From NCBI GenBank assembly GCA_010405405.1, contig MU004238.1, positions 1,316,374-1,380,373 on the forward strand: a stretch of 64,000 nt of DNA, in the 5' to 3' direction. The notes beneath the pieces were generated by a model, which made no database searches, was not told the DNA's origin, and saw nothing but the letters and a program-made list of their open reading frames with translations. The first letter of the stretch is position 1. The number at the start of each line of letters is the position of its first letter. Below, piece after piece: positions 14,701-25,586 of the stretch. This DNA comes from Microthyrium microscopicum. Lineage: Eukaryota > Ascomycota > Dothideomycetes > Microthyriales > Microthyriaceae. Position numbers and translations under genes: made by a program.

Positions 14701-17700
14701 TTAAGGAAGCTAATAAATATTAGGCTTCTACTCTAAGCACTATCTCTAAAGCTATATAGCTTTATACTATCCTATTATAGTTAATTATAGAGGCTAAGTA
14801 GTTATAGAAAAGAAGAATAAGAATATTCCTAATATTTACGTTATTTCTTCTTATATATTTATAACTTTAATATAGTAAGAGAAAAACTAATTCTCTATAT
14901 TATATAAAGAAGATTTTAACGCATTAGAAAAAGAAGAAGATCTAGATTCTATTCCTTAGCGCAATATTATTAGTATTATAGTAATCTTAATAAAAGACTA
15001 TACTAAATAGTAAGAGAAGCTTAAATAAGATCTACTAATATAAAAAGAATTACTTAGTCTAATCTCTAAAGAATTTTACTAATATATTTACCTCTTTAAC
15101 CTAGTATAAGTTAATAAATTACTACTCTATTGCCCTAGATTTAACTACTTTATCCTAATAGATTTATAAGCTAAAGTACCTATATAGAAGTTCTATAGGA
15201 TATTGCGCTAATAAGCTTAAGTTATTAAAGAGTATATTAAAAATATGCTTAGAAAAGGCTTTATCTATAAAAGTACTTCTTAATATGCCTTACTAGTTCT
15301 TTACGTTAGTAAACTAGGTAGAGGTATCTAGGTCTACGTAGATTACTATAGATTAAACGAAATTACCTTAAAGAATTAGAACATTTTATTACTTTTTACT
15401 AAAACCTTTATAAAGATCTACAAAGCTAGATTTTTCTCTAAATTTAATATTATTACTACCTTTAATAATATTTATATCTATAAAGGCAATAAGTATAAAA
15501 CTACCTTTCTTACCTACTATAGCCTATTTAAGTCTCTTATTATGCTATTTAGTATAACTAGCTCCCTTAGAATATTCTAAGCTTTTATTAATAGCGCCGT
15601 TTAAGAATACCTAGATAATTTTGTTACTATATACCTAAATAACGTCTTTATTTAGAGCAAAACTAAAGAAGAGTATATTGCTTACGTCTATCTAATCCTT
15701 AATAAGCTTAAGAAGGCTAGCCTTTACCTTAATATTACTAAGTTAGAATTTATAACTAAGAGCGTTAAATACCTTAGTATTATTATTATACCTAATAAAA
15801 TCCTTATAGACGAAAAGAAAGTAGAAGCAATACTAAAATAGTAATGCTTCTTATTACTTAAAGACGTCTAGATATTCTTAAGCTTTATAAACTTCTATTG
15901 CTAATTTATTAAAGGATACTTAAAAATCATAGTACTAATAATAGTACTTACTAAAAAGAACGTCTCTTAATAATATCCCTAGAACCTAGACAGCCCTAAA
16001 GAGGCTACTTTTAAAGCCTTAAAGAAAGTTTTTACTATAGTACTAATCTTATAATATTTTAATCTTAATAAAGAGACCTAGCTTAAAACTAATGCCTTTA
16101 ACTAAGTTGCTATAGTAGTCCTCTTATAGAAGAATAACGATAAAGAACTTTACCTAGTTACCTTTCTATCTAAAAAGATAATACTAGTAGAGTATAACTA
16201 TAATATTTATAATAAAGAACTACTTATAATTATCTACGTATTTAAAGAATAGGAACTAGAGCTATTCTTTACTAATAATTCTATTAAAGTCTATATAGAC
16301 TATCTTAACTTAAAGTTATTTATATCTATAAAAAAGCTCTCTTACTATTAAGCGCGCTAAGTAGAGTTCCTATTATAATTCTAATTTAAAATTAAATACT
16401 ATAATAGACTATTAAATACTAAAGCTAATATCCTTACTTAACGATCTTAGGACCTACTATAATTTAATAATAACCTATAAGTTATATAATAAGTACGTTC
16501 TATACTATTTCCCTACTATTTTACTAATACTTATAGTACGTACTATATATTTAATATAATTACTTATAATACGTACTAAGCTATTAAGGTAGTAACTATA
16601 CTAGTTTAGGGTAAATACCCTTTAATAATTAAGTTAGCTATAATTATTACTAATAAAGTTAATATATTTACTATAGAAAGGGAGTTAACTAGTAATCTAA
16701 CTATAAGGAGTTATTCTAAGGATACTCTAACCTTAGAGGAATTAATTAGTTATTCTAAGGTAGAGAATATACTTGCTAACCTAGAAACATTATAGAAGGA
16801 TATTATTAAAGTAAGTAAAAAGGATAAGCTTATTTAAGCTATCTATGACTATAAAGTAGTATAGTATTACTACTTGCCTTATAGTATATTAGAACGCGAA
16901 TCTATTAAGCTTAGAGACTATTAAGTCCTTATAGATAGAACTATTTAATATTACTAGCGCCTACTAGTCTCTTATAGAAAACTTTACTATTATATAATAT
17001 AATACGTATATAATTATAAGATTATAGGATATAGAGATACTACTACAACTTATTAACGTCTATTCTAATTCTACTACTAGCCTTATATAGTAGAAGACGT
17101 TAAGTAATATATAAAATAATGCTACTACGCTTTCTCTAAGCTAGTAATATAAAAGAAATAAGGCCTATTATAATTATTCTTTCTACTAAACTATATATAG
17201 GCTAATATCTTAATTAACTTTATTATTGCGTTACTACTATACGTCTACTTAGAAGTTATTTATTACTACGCTATAATAGTAGTTAATAGACTTACTTGTA
17301 TCTACTACTTTATATCCTTAGCTAACCTTAACGTCTAGATAATAGTATTAGTATTCCTTAACTAGATATAGAAGTATACTAGCTAGCTAGACTCTATCTT
17401 ATCTAATTATAGATCTTAATTTACTTTAGCCTTTTAGCGCTACTTATATAAGTAAGTAGAAGTAATAATCTATCTTACTACTACTTAGTACCTATAATCT
17501 AATAGTATTACTAAGATTATAGTATAAGCCCTAAAGGCTTACTTATAATGCTTCGTTAATTACTAATAGAATAATTAGGTAAGACTCTTACTATTTACTA
17601 AGTTTAAGGCTAACTACGCTATCTACGCTATAACTAAAATAAGCCTATTTAAAGCGCTTAATAGCTTATTACTATACTCTAGCTTAGAACTAGGTATACT

Positions 17701-18679
17701 AGGTAAAGTATTTATAGGCTCTAAGCTAGTATAAAGTAAATAACGCTCTATAGATATATTCCTTAAAGATAGATAAGATTTACGCAATTATCTCTATAAG
17801 TAAATTTTATAGTCTTAGGTACTAATAAACAAGTAAGTTAACTAATACTACTATCTAATACCTAACCTTAAACTAGGCAACTAAGTACGTCTAGACATAC
17901 GTTACTATAAAACTCTTTACCCCTCTAAATTACTTAATAATAAATCTACTAGTCTATTTAAGATCTTAAAGAAGATTAATATACTTACTTATAAGCTTAA
18001 TCTCTTTAAGAAGATAAAAATATACCCTATCTTCTATGCCTAGCTTTTATACCTTATCCTTAAAGGTGCTACTATACTATAAGAACCTAATAATCCTCTA
18101 GCTATTACTAATCTAGAAGGAAACGACGATAAGTAGGAATAGTTAGTTAATTACGTTATTAATAGCCATTAACATAACTAGTAAGAAAAAGGTAAAAAGA
18201 AGATACTTTAATACAAAGTTAAATTTACTAGATAGGATAATTAGAATTACGACCTAGATTAGTAACTATAAATAAATCTTAAATTATGCCCTAAGCTCGT
18301 TATAGAGTTTTATAACTATAATCCTATAAAACTAGGCCCTTACAAGTTATTTATTAACCCTTAGAAGAAGAAGGATAAAGAATATAACTCTAATAGCATT
18401 CTCCCTAATTAGTAAGGTTATTATTATTACTATAGTAGTATCCTAATACTTCTACGAACTAGAGTATTTTAAGGATATCTTATAGTTTATTAATGCTACT
18501 TAATAGTTACCTTAGTAGGCTAGAGGGTAGTAAAGAATAGATACTTATAGTATTATACATAGAAGGATATTAAACTCTTTGCTTTTATTATTATAGTTAT
18601 AATACGTTTTATACCTATTATAGCGTTATCCTATATAGTTAGATTAGCTTAAGAGCACTAATATTAGAGAGGGGAGTAT

Positions 18680-18882
18680 TATTATAGATCTTCTCTATTA
18701 AGATCTCTTTATAAGATCTTTAGTATCCTTATTATGTAATACTAAGGGCTTAGTGCCTAAGGTTTAGCTAGCATAGAGCTTATCTCCTACTAGCCCTAAT
18801 CCCTCTTCTAGATTCTCTATCTTAGTTTTCTTAAATTATATCTACATCTAGATTACATCCTTACATCTATAGCTCCCTAATA
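18680..18882 (+). repeat. 3' LTR of Gypsy element B (203 bp)
   Basis: Same length as the 5' LTR. The differences seen are C/T or G/A transitions. It is followed by TCTTT, the second copy of the target duplication, and then by the resumed integrase region of element A. Confidence 0.9.
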
Positions 18883-20400
18883 TCTTTCTCCCTACTAAAC
18901 TATGCGTAGGTAGATATTTTAATTAACTTTACTATTACCCTACTACTATATATCTATATAGGCATTATCTACTAATACGCTATAATCGTAGTTAATAGAC
19001 TTACCTATACACGCTAGTTCGTCTCCTTACCTAATCTTAGCGTCTAGATAATAGTTCTAGTATTCCTTAACTAGATCTAGAAATACATTAGCTAGCTAGA
19101 CTTAATCTTATTTAATTATAAATCTTAATTCACCTTAGCCTTTTAGCGCTATCTCTATAAACGAGTAGGCGTTATTATTTATCTTACTACTACTTAGTAC
19201 TTATAGTTTAATAGAATAACTAAGATTGTAGTATAAGTATTAAAAGCCTACCTACGCTGCTTTATTAATTATTAATAGAACGATTAAGTAGAACTCCTGC
19301 CTTTTGCTAAATTTGAAGCTAATTACGCTATTTACGCTACTACTAAGATAAGCCTATTTAAAGCGCTTAATAGCTTACTACTACGCTCTAATCTAGAACT
19401 ATTAGCTCTTAGTAAAACTTTCTCTAGAACTAAGTCATTCTAAGATAACTAACGCCTTACTAATATATTCTAAAAAAGTAAATAAGACTTGCGCAACTAT
19501 CTTTATAAGTAGATTACTTAGTTATAAGTATTAATAGATAAATAGGTCAACTATTATCGTTACCCCGCTCTAAACCTTAAACTTAGTAATTAGGTCCGCC
19601 TTAATATATATTACTATAAGACTCTTTACCTATTAAAGTTACTTAATAATAAGTCTACTAGATTATTTAAGATCTTAAAGAAGATTAATACGCTTACCTA
19701 TAAGCTTAATCTACCTAATAAAATAAAAATATACCCTATATTCTACGCTTAGCTATTATACCCTATACCTAAAGGCGCTACTATCCTCTAAGAACCTAAT
19801 AACCCTCTTGCCATTATTAATCCTAAAAGAAACAACAATAAGTAAGAATGAACTATTAACTACGTTATTAATAGCTAATAGTATAACTAGCATAGCAAAG
19901 GTACTAAAAAGATACTATAATATAAAGTTAAATTTACTAGATAGAACGACTAGAATTATAATCTAGATTAGTAACTATAGATAGACCTAGAGTCATGTCT
20001 AGAGCTTGTTACTAAATATTACGACTAGAACCCCTTAAAACTAGGCCCTTATAAGTTATTTATTAACCTATAGAAGAAGAATAATAATAACTACGACTCT
20101 AATAGTATTCTCTCTAATTAGTAAGGATATATTTTCATTACTATAGCAGTATCCTAGTACTTCTACGAACTAAAGTATTCTAAGGACATCTTATAGTTCA
20201 TTAATGCTACTTAATAGTTACTTTAGTAAGCTAGAGGATAGTAAAAGAATAGATACTTGTAGTGCTATATACTAAAGGATGTTAAACTCTTTGCTTTTAC
20301 TTTGTTATCGTTTATAATACATTTTATACCTATTTGCTTTAGTAGCATTATTCTGCATATAGGATTAGCTTAGGAGCGCTAATTTTAGAAGGGAGAGTAT

Positions 20401-20602
20401 TATTATAGATCCTTTCCGTTAAGATCTCCTTTAGAGATCTTTGGCATCTTATTACGTAATGCTAAGGGCTTAGCGCCTAAGGTTTAGCTAGCATAGAGCT
20501 TATCTCCTACTAGCCCTAATCCCTCTTCTAGATCCTTTGTCTTAGTTTTCTTAAATTATATCTATATCTAGATCGCACCCTTATATCCGTAGCTCCCTAA
20601 CA
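20401..20602 (+). repeat. 3' LTR of Gypsy element A (202 bp)
   Basis: It ends in an intact CCCTAACA and is followed by CTTAT, matching the duplication before 5,894. It pairs with the 5' LTR by length and by shared internal sequence. Confidence 0.9.
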
Positions 20603-20607
20603 CTTAT

Positions 20608-21660
20608 AAGGCTAAAATACTAAGACGTCTAAAAGTTATAGAATCTATAAAGTATAAAGTAATAAGAAGAAGGGAATTATCTTATTATTAAGGTAAAAAA
20701 AGAGGAAATTCTTTATAGTTTAACTCTTATAGCTATTAAGAATTAAGAGCCTAAATTCACCCTTTTAAAACGTCTTTATAGCTTCGTTAAAGTGCTTTAT
20801 CTAACTAAGAAGGATCTCGTTATTTATATAAGCTAATTCTAAAGTATTAAAATACTAATTATTAAATAGGGATATTAAACAAACCTAATCTTCTTATGCT
20901 TTACTAGATTTTAATTATAGAATAACCTATAGAGGAATATAATTACTAGTAGTATTTATATACTCTACTATAGTAACAAGTTCCTAATTTAATTCCTTTA
21001 GAGCTATAATCTATTACCTCTTTTTACCTAAAGTTATAAGAATAATAATATTCTCTTTATTACTAATTCTAATACGAAATCCTTCTTTATTAATATTCTA
21101 AAGATCTTTAGCCTAAATTCTAAGTCTCTAAAGCTTTCCTTCTAATTTATTATACTAATCTTTTATATCTTTTAGGTCTTTAGCTACTGCTCGTTTAAGA
21201 TCCTTTAAATTATTAATTTAGAGGAATAATTTAACGTAGAATTACTTTATAAAGTAGCGTGACTAGTAATCTCTAAGTAATAAGGGTTCAAAATCTAGCA
21301 GATTATTTAGATAGTCTTTAAGTAACTTATAAGCGGCTATTTTAATCATAAGAATATTCCTATTAATACCTAGCTTATAGAGATCCTTTATAAATAAAAT
21401 AATTACTTATTCTTTATATTATTAAAGATGTATGTTAGCTCTACGTTATTTACTTCTTATTTTTATTCCTTAAAGGTAATCGTTAAAGGTCTATAGATTT
21501 ATACTATATATGTATATATATTCTAATTTAGACTTCTAACTACTACGTTTCTACGTAGATAAGGCTTTAAGCATAATAATAAGACGCAAATTAAAATAAT
21601 AATATAATAGGGAATACGTAGGGGGATAGGATTAAGAAGATGTATTTATTTTAGGCTAAT
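20608..21660. other. Residual AT-rich RIP-degraded DNA at the block edge
   Basis: No gene is visible. This is presumably the right-hand remainder of the DNA into which Gypsy element A inserted (left half ends at 5,888). RIP intensity falls toward the right: TG and CA dinucleotides reappear from about 21,420, and the block ends sharply near 21,660. Confidence 0.6.
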
Positions 21661-21927
21661 TCTTAGCATTCTGGCGGGTGAACTAGCTGGCGGGTGAGCT
21701 GGCGGGCATCCCCTAGCGGGGATGTCTAGTCTTAGGGATGGGTATGCATTAACACACTATTTCGAAATTTGAGCGAGTGAAAGGATTTCTTTAGTACCAA
21801 TTGAATACAATGAGCAGGTAACATTTGTCACTTCACAGTTCACTTCTATCAGACTTGTGCCTGTGGCAGCCGCTAACGGCGGTCAAGAATTAAGAGCTAG
21901 GGGTACTTGGTAGAGTACGCGATAGAT
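21661..21927. other. Isochore boundary and upstream region of the carrier gene
   Basis: Composition switches within about 50 bp from AT-rich to normal. At the switch there are three copies of a GCTGGCGGG-type motif (about 21,670-21,710), then a short palindrome, CATCCCC and GGGGATG separated by TAGC (about 21,707-21,725). The carrier gene's promoter must lie in this short interval or reach into the RIP block. I found no clear TATA box. Confidence 0.6.
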
Positions 21928-23043
21928 ATGGCTGCTGTACAAGAAGTTCAGCAAGAGGATGGTGCTGCTAGACTGGGCAAAGATTTATTCTCCGGGGCTA
22001 TGGGTGGCATTGCACAGGTTCTGATAGGTATGATATTCTCGCCGACAACTCATGGCATCATCAGCAACACGCTATCAATTGTTATGAGTACATAGCATAA
22101 AGCTAACTTACAGACAGGCCAGCCATTTGGTAAGATGTTTTAATACAAAACGATGGGATTGTTTTCAGGATTCTGACCATTCACGCGCTCAGACATCGTC
22201 AAAGTCCGCCTCCAAACAACCCAAGAATACAAAGGCGCCATAGATTGCGCCTCCAAAATCTGGTCCCACGAAGGTCCTCTCGCCTTCTACAAAGGCACCC
22301 TCACACCCCTTCTCGGCATCGGCGCCTGCGTCTCCGTCCAATTTGGCGCATTCCACTATGCCCGCCGGTCTCTTGAAGCGCGCAACTCAGCCAGCAACCC
22401 ACTCGCTCCAGGCACACTCTCGCTCGGCCAATTCTACCTCGCAGGAGCGTTCGCTGGCCTCACCAATACCGTTCTTAGCACGCCCATTGAACACATTCGC
22501 ATACGTCTGCAAACGCAGCCACACGATCCTGCTCGCCGCTTGTATAGCGGACCTGGCGACTGTATTCGAAAACTGTACCGAGCTGATGGCCTGCGTGCGA
22601 TATTTCGTGGAAGTGGGGTGACGAGTTTGCGGGAGATGCAGGCTTATGGCATGTGGTTTTTGACCTTTGAGGCGCTGATGAATGCGGATGCGAAGCGTAC
22701 TGGCGTGGAGCGCAAGACTATTGCGACGTGGAAAGTTGCGCTTTATGGTGGGCTCGCGGGCGAGGCGCTATGGTTGGGGAGCTATCCGCTGGATGTCATC
22801 AAGAGCAAGATGCAGACGGATGGGTTTGGCGGCGCGCAGAAGTATCCCTCGATGAGGACCGTAGCGGCAGAGATGTGGGCGCAGGGAGGAGCGAGGGCGT
22901 TCTGGAAGGGTATTGGACCGACGCTGGCGAGAGCGATGCCGGTTAGTGCTGGGACTTTTGCGGTGTAAGTTGACTCCTTGTGTGCTTGATTGTTGAGTAC
23001 TGACATTGGTAGGGCGGAGATGACTTCGAGGTGGTTGGGATGA
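21928..23043 (+). CDS. Mitochondrial inner-membrane carrier, YMC1-like
   Basis: A member of the SLC25 mitochondrial carrier family, resembling yeast YMC1/YMC2 and the amino-acid/carnitine carrier branch; substrate not assignable from sequence. Hand-built exons are 21,928-22,027, 22,118-22,129, 22,193-22,964 and 23,013-23,043, giving 304 aa, the usual size. All three repeats show the Px[DE]xx[KR] signature: PFDIVK (residues 36-41), PIEHIR and PLDVIK. YMC1-like stretches include GGIAQVLIGQPFD and FYKGTLTPL. Exon 2 is a 12-nt microexon supplying Q35-P36-F37 plus parts of the flanking codons. Branch-point-like CTAAC and CTGAC lie just before the acceptors at 22,117 and 22,192. The chosen ATG is the first in frame after an upstream stop-poor stretch, and gives a short N-terminus typical of carriers. 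The gene starts only about 270 bp from the RIP block, yet shows no sign of RIP. Confidence 0.88.
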
Positions 23044-23614
23044 TACGAGGCTCTAGGTTGAGTAGTTTGGTCATGTACAATACGTTGGGGCAACCCAGAT
23101 CATTCGACTTTGCATAACTCATGACGGATCTCACAGGTTTTTCGGACTGTAAAATTCGCTTGATTGCAGATGCTCTGTTCTGTCTGTTCCAAGAAGTACG
23201 ACATATTCCATGGAGTGCGATAATTCCCAGCGAGTGCGATGTTCCTCAACGAGTGCGATACCCCCATTGCGTTCGCTAATCTATCAAAGTCTGAATACGG
23301 GGTATTTTTCAAACATGATCGCCAGGAAGAGTTTGACCTGCACAGCGCACACGTGTTGTTCTATCTAACGTGTTTTGAGGTATTCCACAAGTCCACAGAG
23401 CCACCTCTCGAAACAATGAATTCTGAGATGCCAACACAGCCTTGATATGTGTTCATTATGAGTTCACGTTATCGCCAAATGGCAAAGCTATTCCAGCAAT
23501 TTGAAGAAGCCAACACACTACGTCTTCTTACACAGTAGGCGGCAGGCCTTGTATATGAAAAACACCTTTTCCTTACGTTCATCATGAAACGAGTTAGTCC
23601 TACCATCCAACAAC
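23044..23614. other. Intergenic, no gene seen
   Basis: This is the 3' flank of the carrier and 5' flank of the F-box gene. A 68-codon frame at 23,239-23,445 has no recognisable features. There is a short imperfect repeat of GAGTGCGAT (about 23,213-23,262, three copies). Confidence 0.6.
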
Positions 23615-24997
23615 ATGGCAAACCCAAACAAGAATCAGCTATCTCTCCTGGATTCCGATGTCGCGGACGCGGTATCAAGCCGTAGAGCTTGCCGATTTGA
23701 TAAACTGCCCGTGGAGATTCTGAGACTGATCATCATTGCTGGACTACCATACAGTGTTTACAATCTCATGAGAGTTTGCAAGAGGTTCAGGGAAGTTATG
23801 GTTGAGCCAGGAAACGGTAAGATATGCCTGCTCGTGGTGATTGTCTGTATAGATGATGGCTCCCATTGTACTAGAGTACGCGATGGCGTTTGACCGCGAC
23901 AATTGATTTATTCATTTACGGCGTCGCATTACTTCCGTAGCGACATTGTACTGACAACTACAGGCTACGTAATGAAGATCCAGCTCGAATTTTATCACAC
24001 AGCTTTTCGCATTTGTTTTGCCAACAGAACGCACAATCCTGAAAACGATGATGTGATCTCTACAGTCCTTCTATGGAAGCTTCTTCATCAACCTAATTTC
24101 GCACGTCTGGAACATGACGCAAATCATCACGAGATTAGCAGATTGAGGCTGTCATTGCTGGGAGCTCACTTCTATCATCAGCAATATCAACAGGTTCTGG
24201 TCACTGACTTTTCCAATGGAATGCAAGGCGTTCTAAGCAACGCAATTACCCCTTTTCGAGATGTTTACGTTCAGCGATTGCGTTTTCAACTCACAAAGGA
24301 TGTCAACAAACGGCCGAAAGCTTTCGAGACTCTGGGATTGCAGTTCTGCTCAAATCTGCAGCTTCTTCATATTGATATGAAAACCGCGAAACTAATGAGC
24401 GTATGGCTCAAAGATATTTCTCTGTCAAAACTTCTTGGCTCTTCTTCCTTTTCGCGTCTGCATACATTAATCCTCGACAGAGAGGTAGTATGTCGAAGTT
24501 CCATGTCTATGCAGGATATCGCAGCGTTTCTGAGCCTTCCAGCTTTACAGCACCTCTTTGTGATCGGTAGAACCAACGACTATACTCACAAATTATGCAC
24601 CCACGGCGAACGTGACATAGCAGATACTTGCGCAGTCGAAAAGCTCGTGGTACCCCTTAAGGATATCACTACTCAGTGGCAAAAGATCAAAACGATCGCG
24701 TTTACTGGAGCTGATCACTTCATGAGCTTGGACAACATTCTAGAGCTAATTAGCGCTATAAAAGGTCTAAAAGCAAGCGTCCAATGGCTCAATTATCCAA
24801 AGCGAAGCGATTTTAAGCGTCCGATTCGAGGATTCTTCTTCAATACCGAGAAACATGAAGCCGTTTTCCGGTTTGACCCCATGGATCGCGAATCAGTGAG
24901 TCAATTGGATAATGAGCTGACATGTGCGTTGAGAAGAAGTCATGCTAACGATTATCACCTAGATCAAACCACAACCTCTGTTGCTTCCAATGTATAG
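23615..24997 (+). CDS. F-box domain protein
   Basis: Probable substrate receptor of an SCF ubiquitin ligase. Exons 23,615-23,816 and 23,964-24,997 give 411 aa. The 147-nt intron runs from GTAAGA to CAG with a CTGAC branch point about 10 nt before the acceptor. The F-box is at about residues 26-70 and shows the family pattern: LPVEIL, then a hydrophobic helix, then LMRVCKRFREV. The rest resembles the leucine-rich but poorly conserved C-terminal half common in fungal F-box proteins; I see no clear LRR or WD repeats. The start is the ATG at 23,615 in good context. Such genes are numerous and fast-evolving in filamentous fungi, so the target cannot be named. Confidence 0.75.
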
Positions 24998-25586
24998 TAG
25001 GTCCGGCCGTCACTCATTGGTCCCTCTACCTCGCCCTTCTAGGAGATATCGCTACAAGGACAACGGAGCTTGACAGGATGCTCCATTGTCGAAGTGATAG
25101 TCAGCACCCGGTATGCTACTCAGATATGTTACACCGCATTCACCGAGGCGACTACCCTATGATTCAGACGCAAGAAAAGAAAGGAAAGAAAAGGAACGGG
25201 AAGGACTCACTCCCAGACGTTTGAGATGTGTACAATATTGAATAGAATTACATGGAGACATGCGACCGACAGACAGGACAATTGAAGTGCACCCATCACC
25301 TTCTTTGACTGCCATCCGCTAGCTTCTGTCATCATCTACTTTGGTTCCTATCGAGCGCGAGCAGTCGAAGGGATCGTGTCATTCAGTATGTCGGTTCGTT
25401 GACATGCCAGTAGCATTGCATAGACTCTGCGCGAACGTCACTATTGAACAATCTCTTGATATATTGTGCTTTATTCTGTTCATTTGTATCATGATTACGT
25501 AGCCTGTAATATTTTTCCAGCAAAATCTACCAAACACGTCCCAAAATGCCAACATGATCATACACTTCTCCATAAACCTCAGACAT
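24998..25586. other. Convergent intergenic region, no gene seen
   Basis: It lies between the 3' ends of the F-box gene and the antiporter gene, so it should hold both terminators. A purine-only AG-rich tract sits at about 25,170-25,205. Nothing else is recognisable. Confidence 0.6.

Larger units (their letters stand above)
11538..18882 (+). mobile_element. Inner Ty3/Gypsy LTR retroelement B, nested in element A
   Basis: A 7,345-bp fossil Gypsy element of the same family and orientation as element A, inserted between A's RNase H and integrase regions. Its LTRs (11,538-11,740 and 18,680-18,882) are both 203 bp. A 5-bp target duplication TCTTT lies at 11,533-11,537 and 18,883-18,887. Internal order is gag with a degraded zinc knuckle near 13,960-14,010, RT (active-site region near 15,622-15,655), RNase H to about 17,160, integrase about 17,190-18,100, a chromodomain-like tail near 18,200-18,280, and a purine tract before the 3' LTR. 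It carries very many RIP-type changes and is not functional. It must be younger than A because it interrupts A. Confidence 0.9.
5894..20602 (+). mobile_element. Outer Ty3/Gypsy LTR retroelement A, interrupted by element B
   Basis: A fossil Gypsy element bounded by 202-bp LTRs (5,894-6,095 and 20,401-20,602), with TG..CA ends and a 5-bp target duplication CTTAT at 5,889-5,893 and 20,603-20,607. The gag region runs to about 8.6 kb and has a degraded CCHC-like knuckle near 8,350-8,390. Protease and RT follow (RT active-site region near 10,015-10,050), then RNase H up to 11,532. Integrase resumes only after the inserted element B, at about 18,890-19,830. A purine tract precedes the 3' LTR. Without the insertion it would be about 7.36 kb, matching element B at 7.35 kb. 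It is thoroughly broken by RIP. The two LTRs differ, as far as I compared them, by transitions only, so LTR divergence overestimates age. Confidence 0.88.

Noticed and set aside
22168-22192. Acceptor TTTCAG at 22,167 for the carrier's third exon
   Set aside because: It leads to an in-frame TGA after two codons and precedes the CTGAC branch point; the CTCAG ending at 22,192 restores the family sequence.
22343-22621. 92-codon frame overlapping the mitochondrial carrier
   Set aside because: It is an alternative frame inside exon 3 of the carrier, whose own frame is open and matches the family throughout.
23239-23445. 68-codon frame upstream of the F-box gene
   Set aside because: Too short and featureless, and no splice link to the F-box exon in frame was found.
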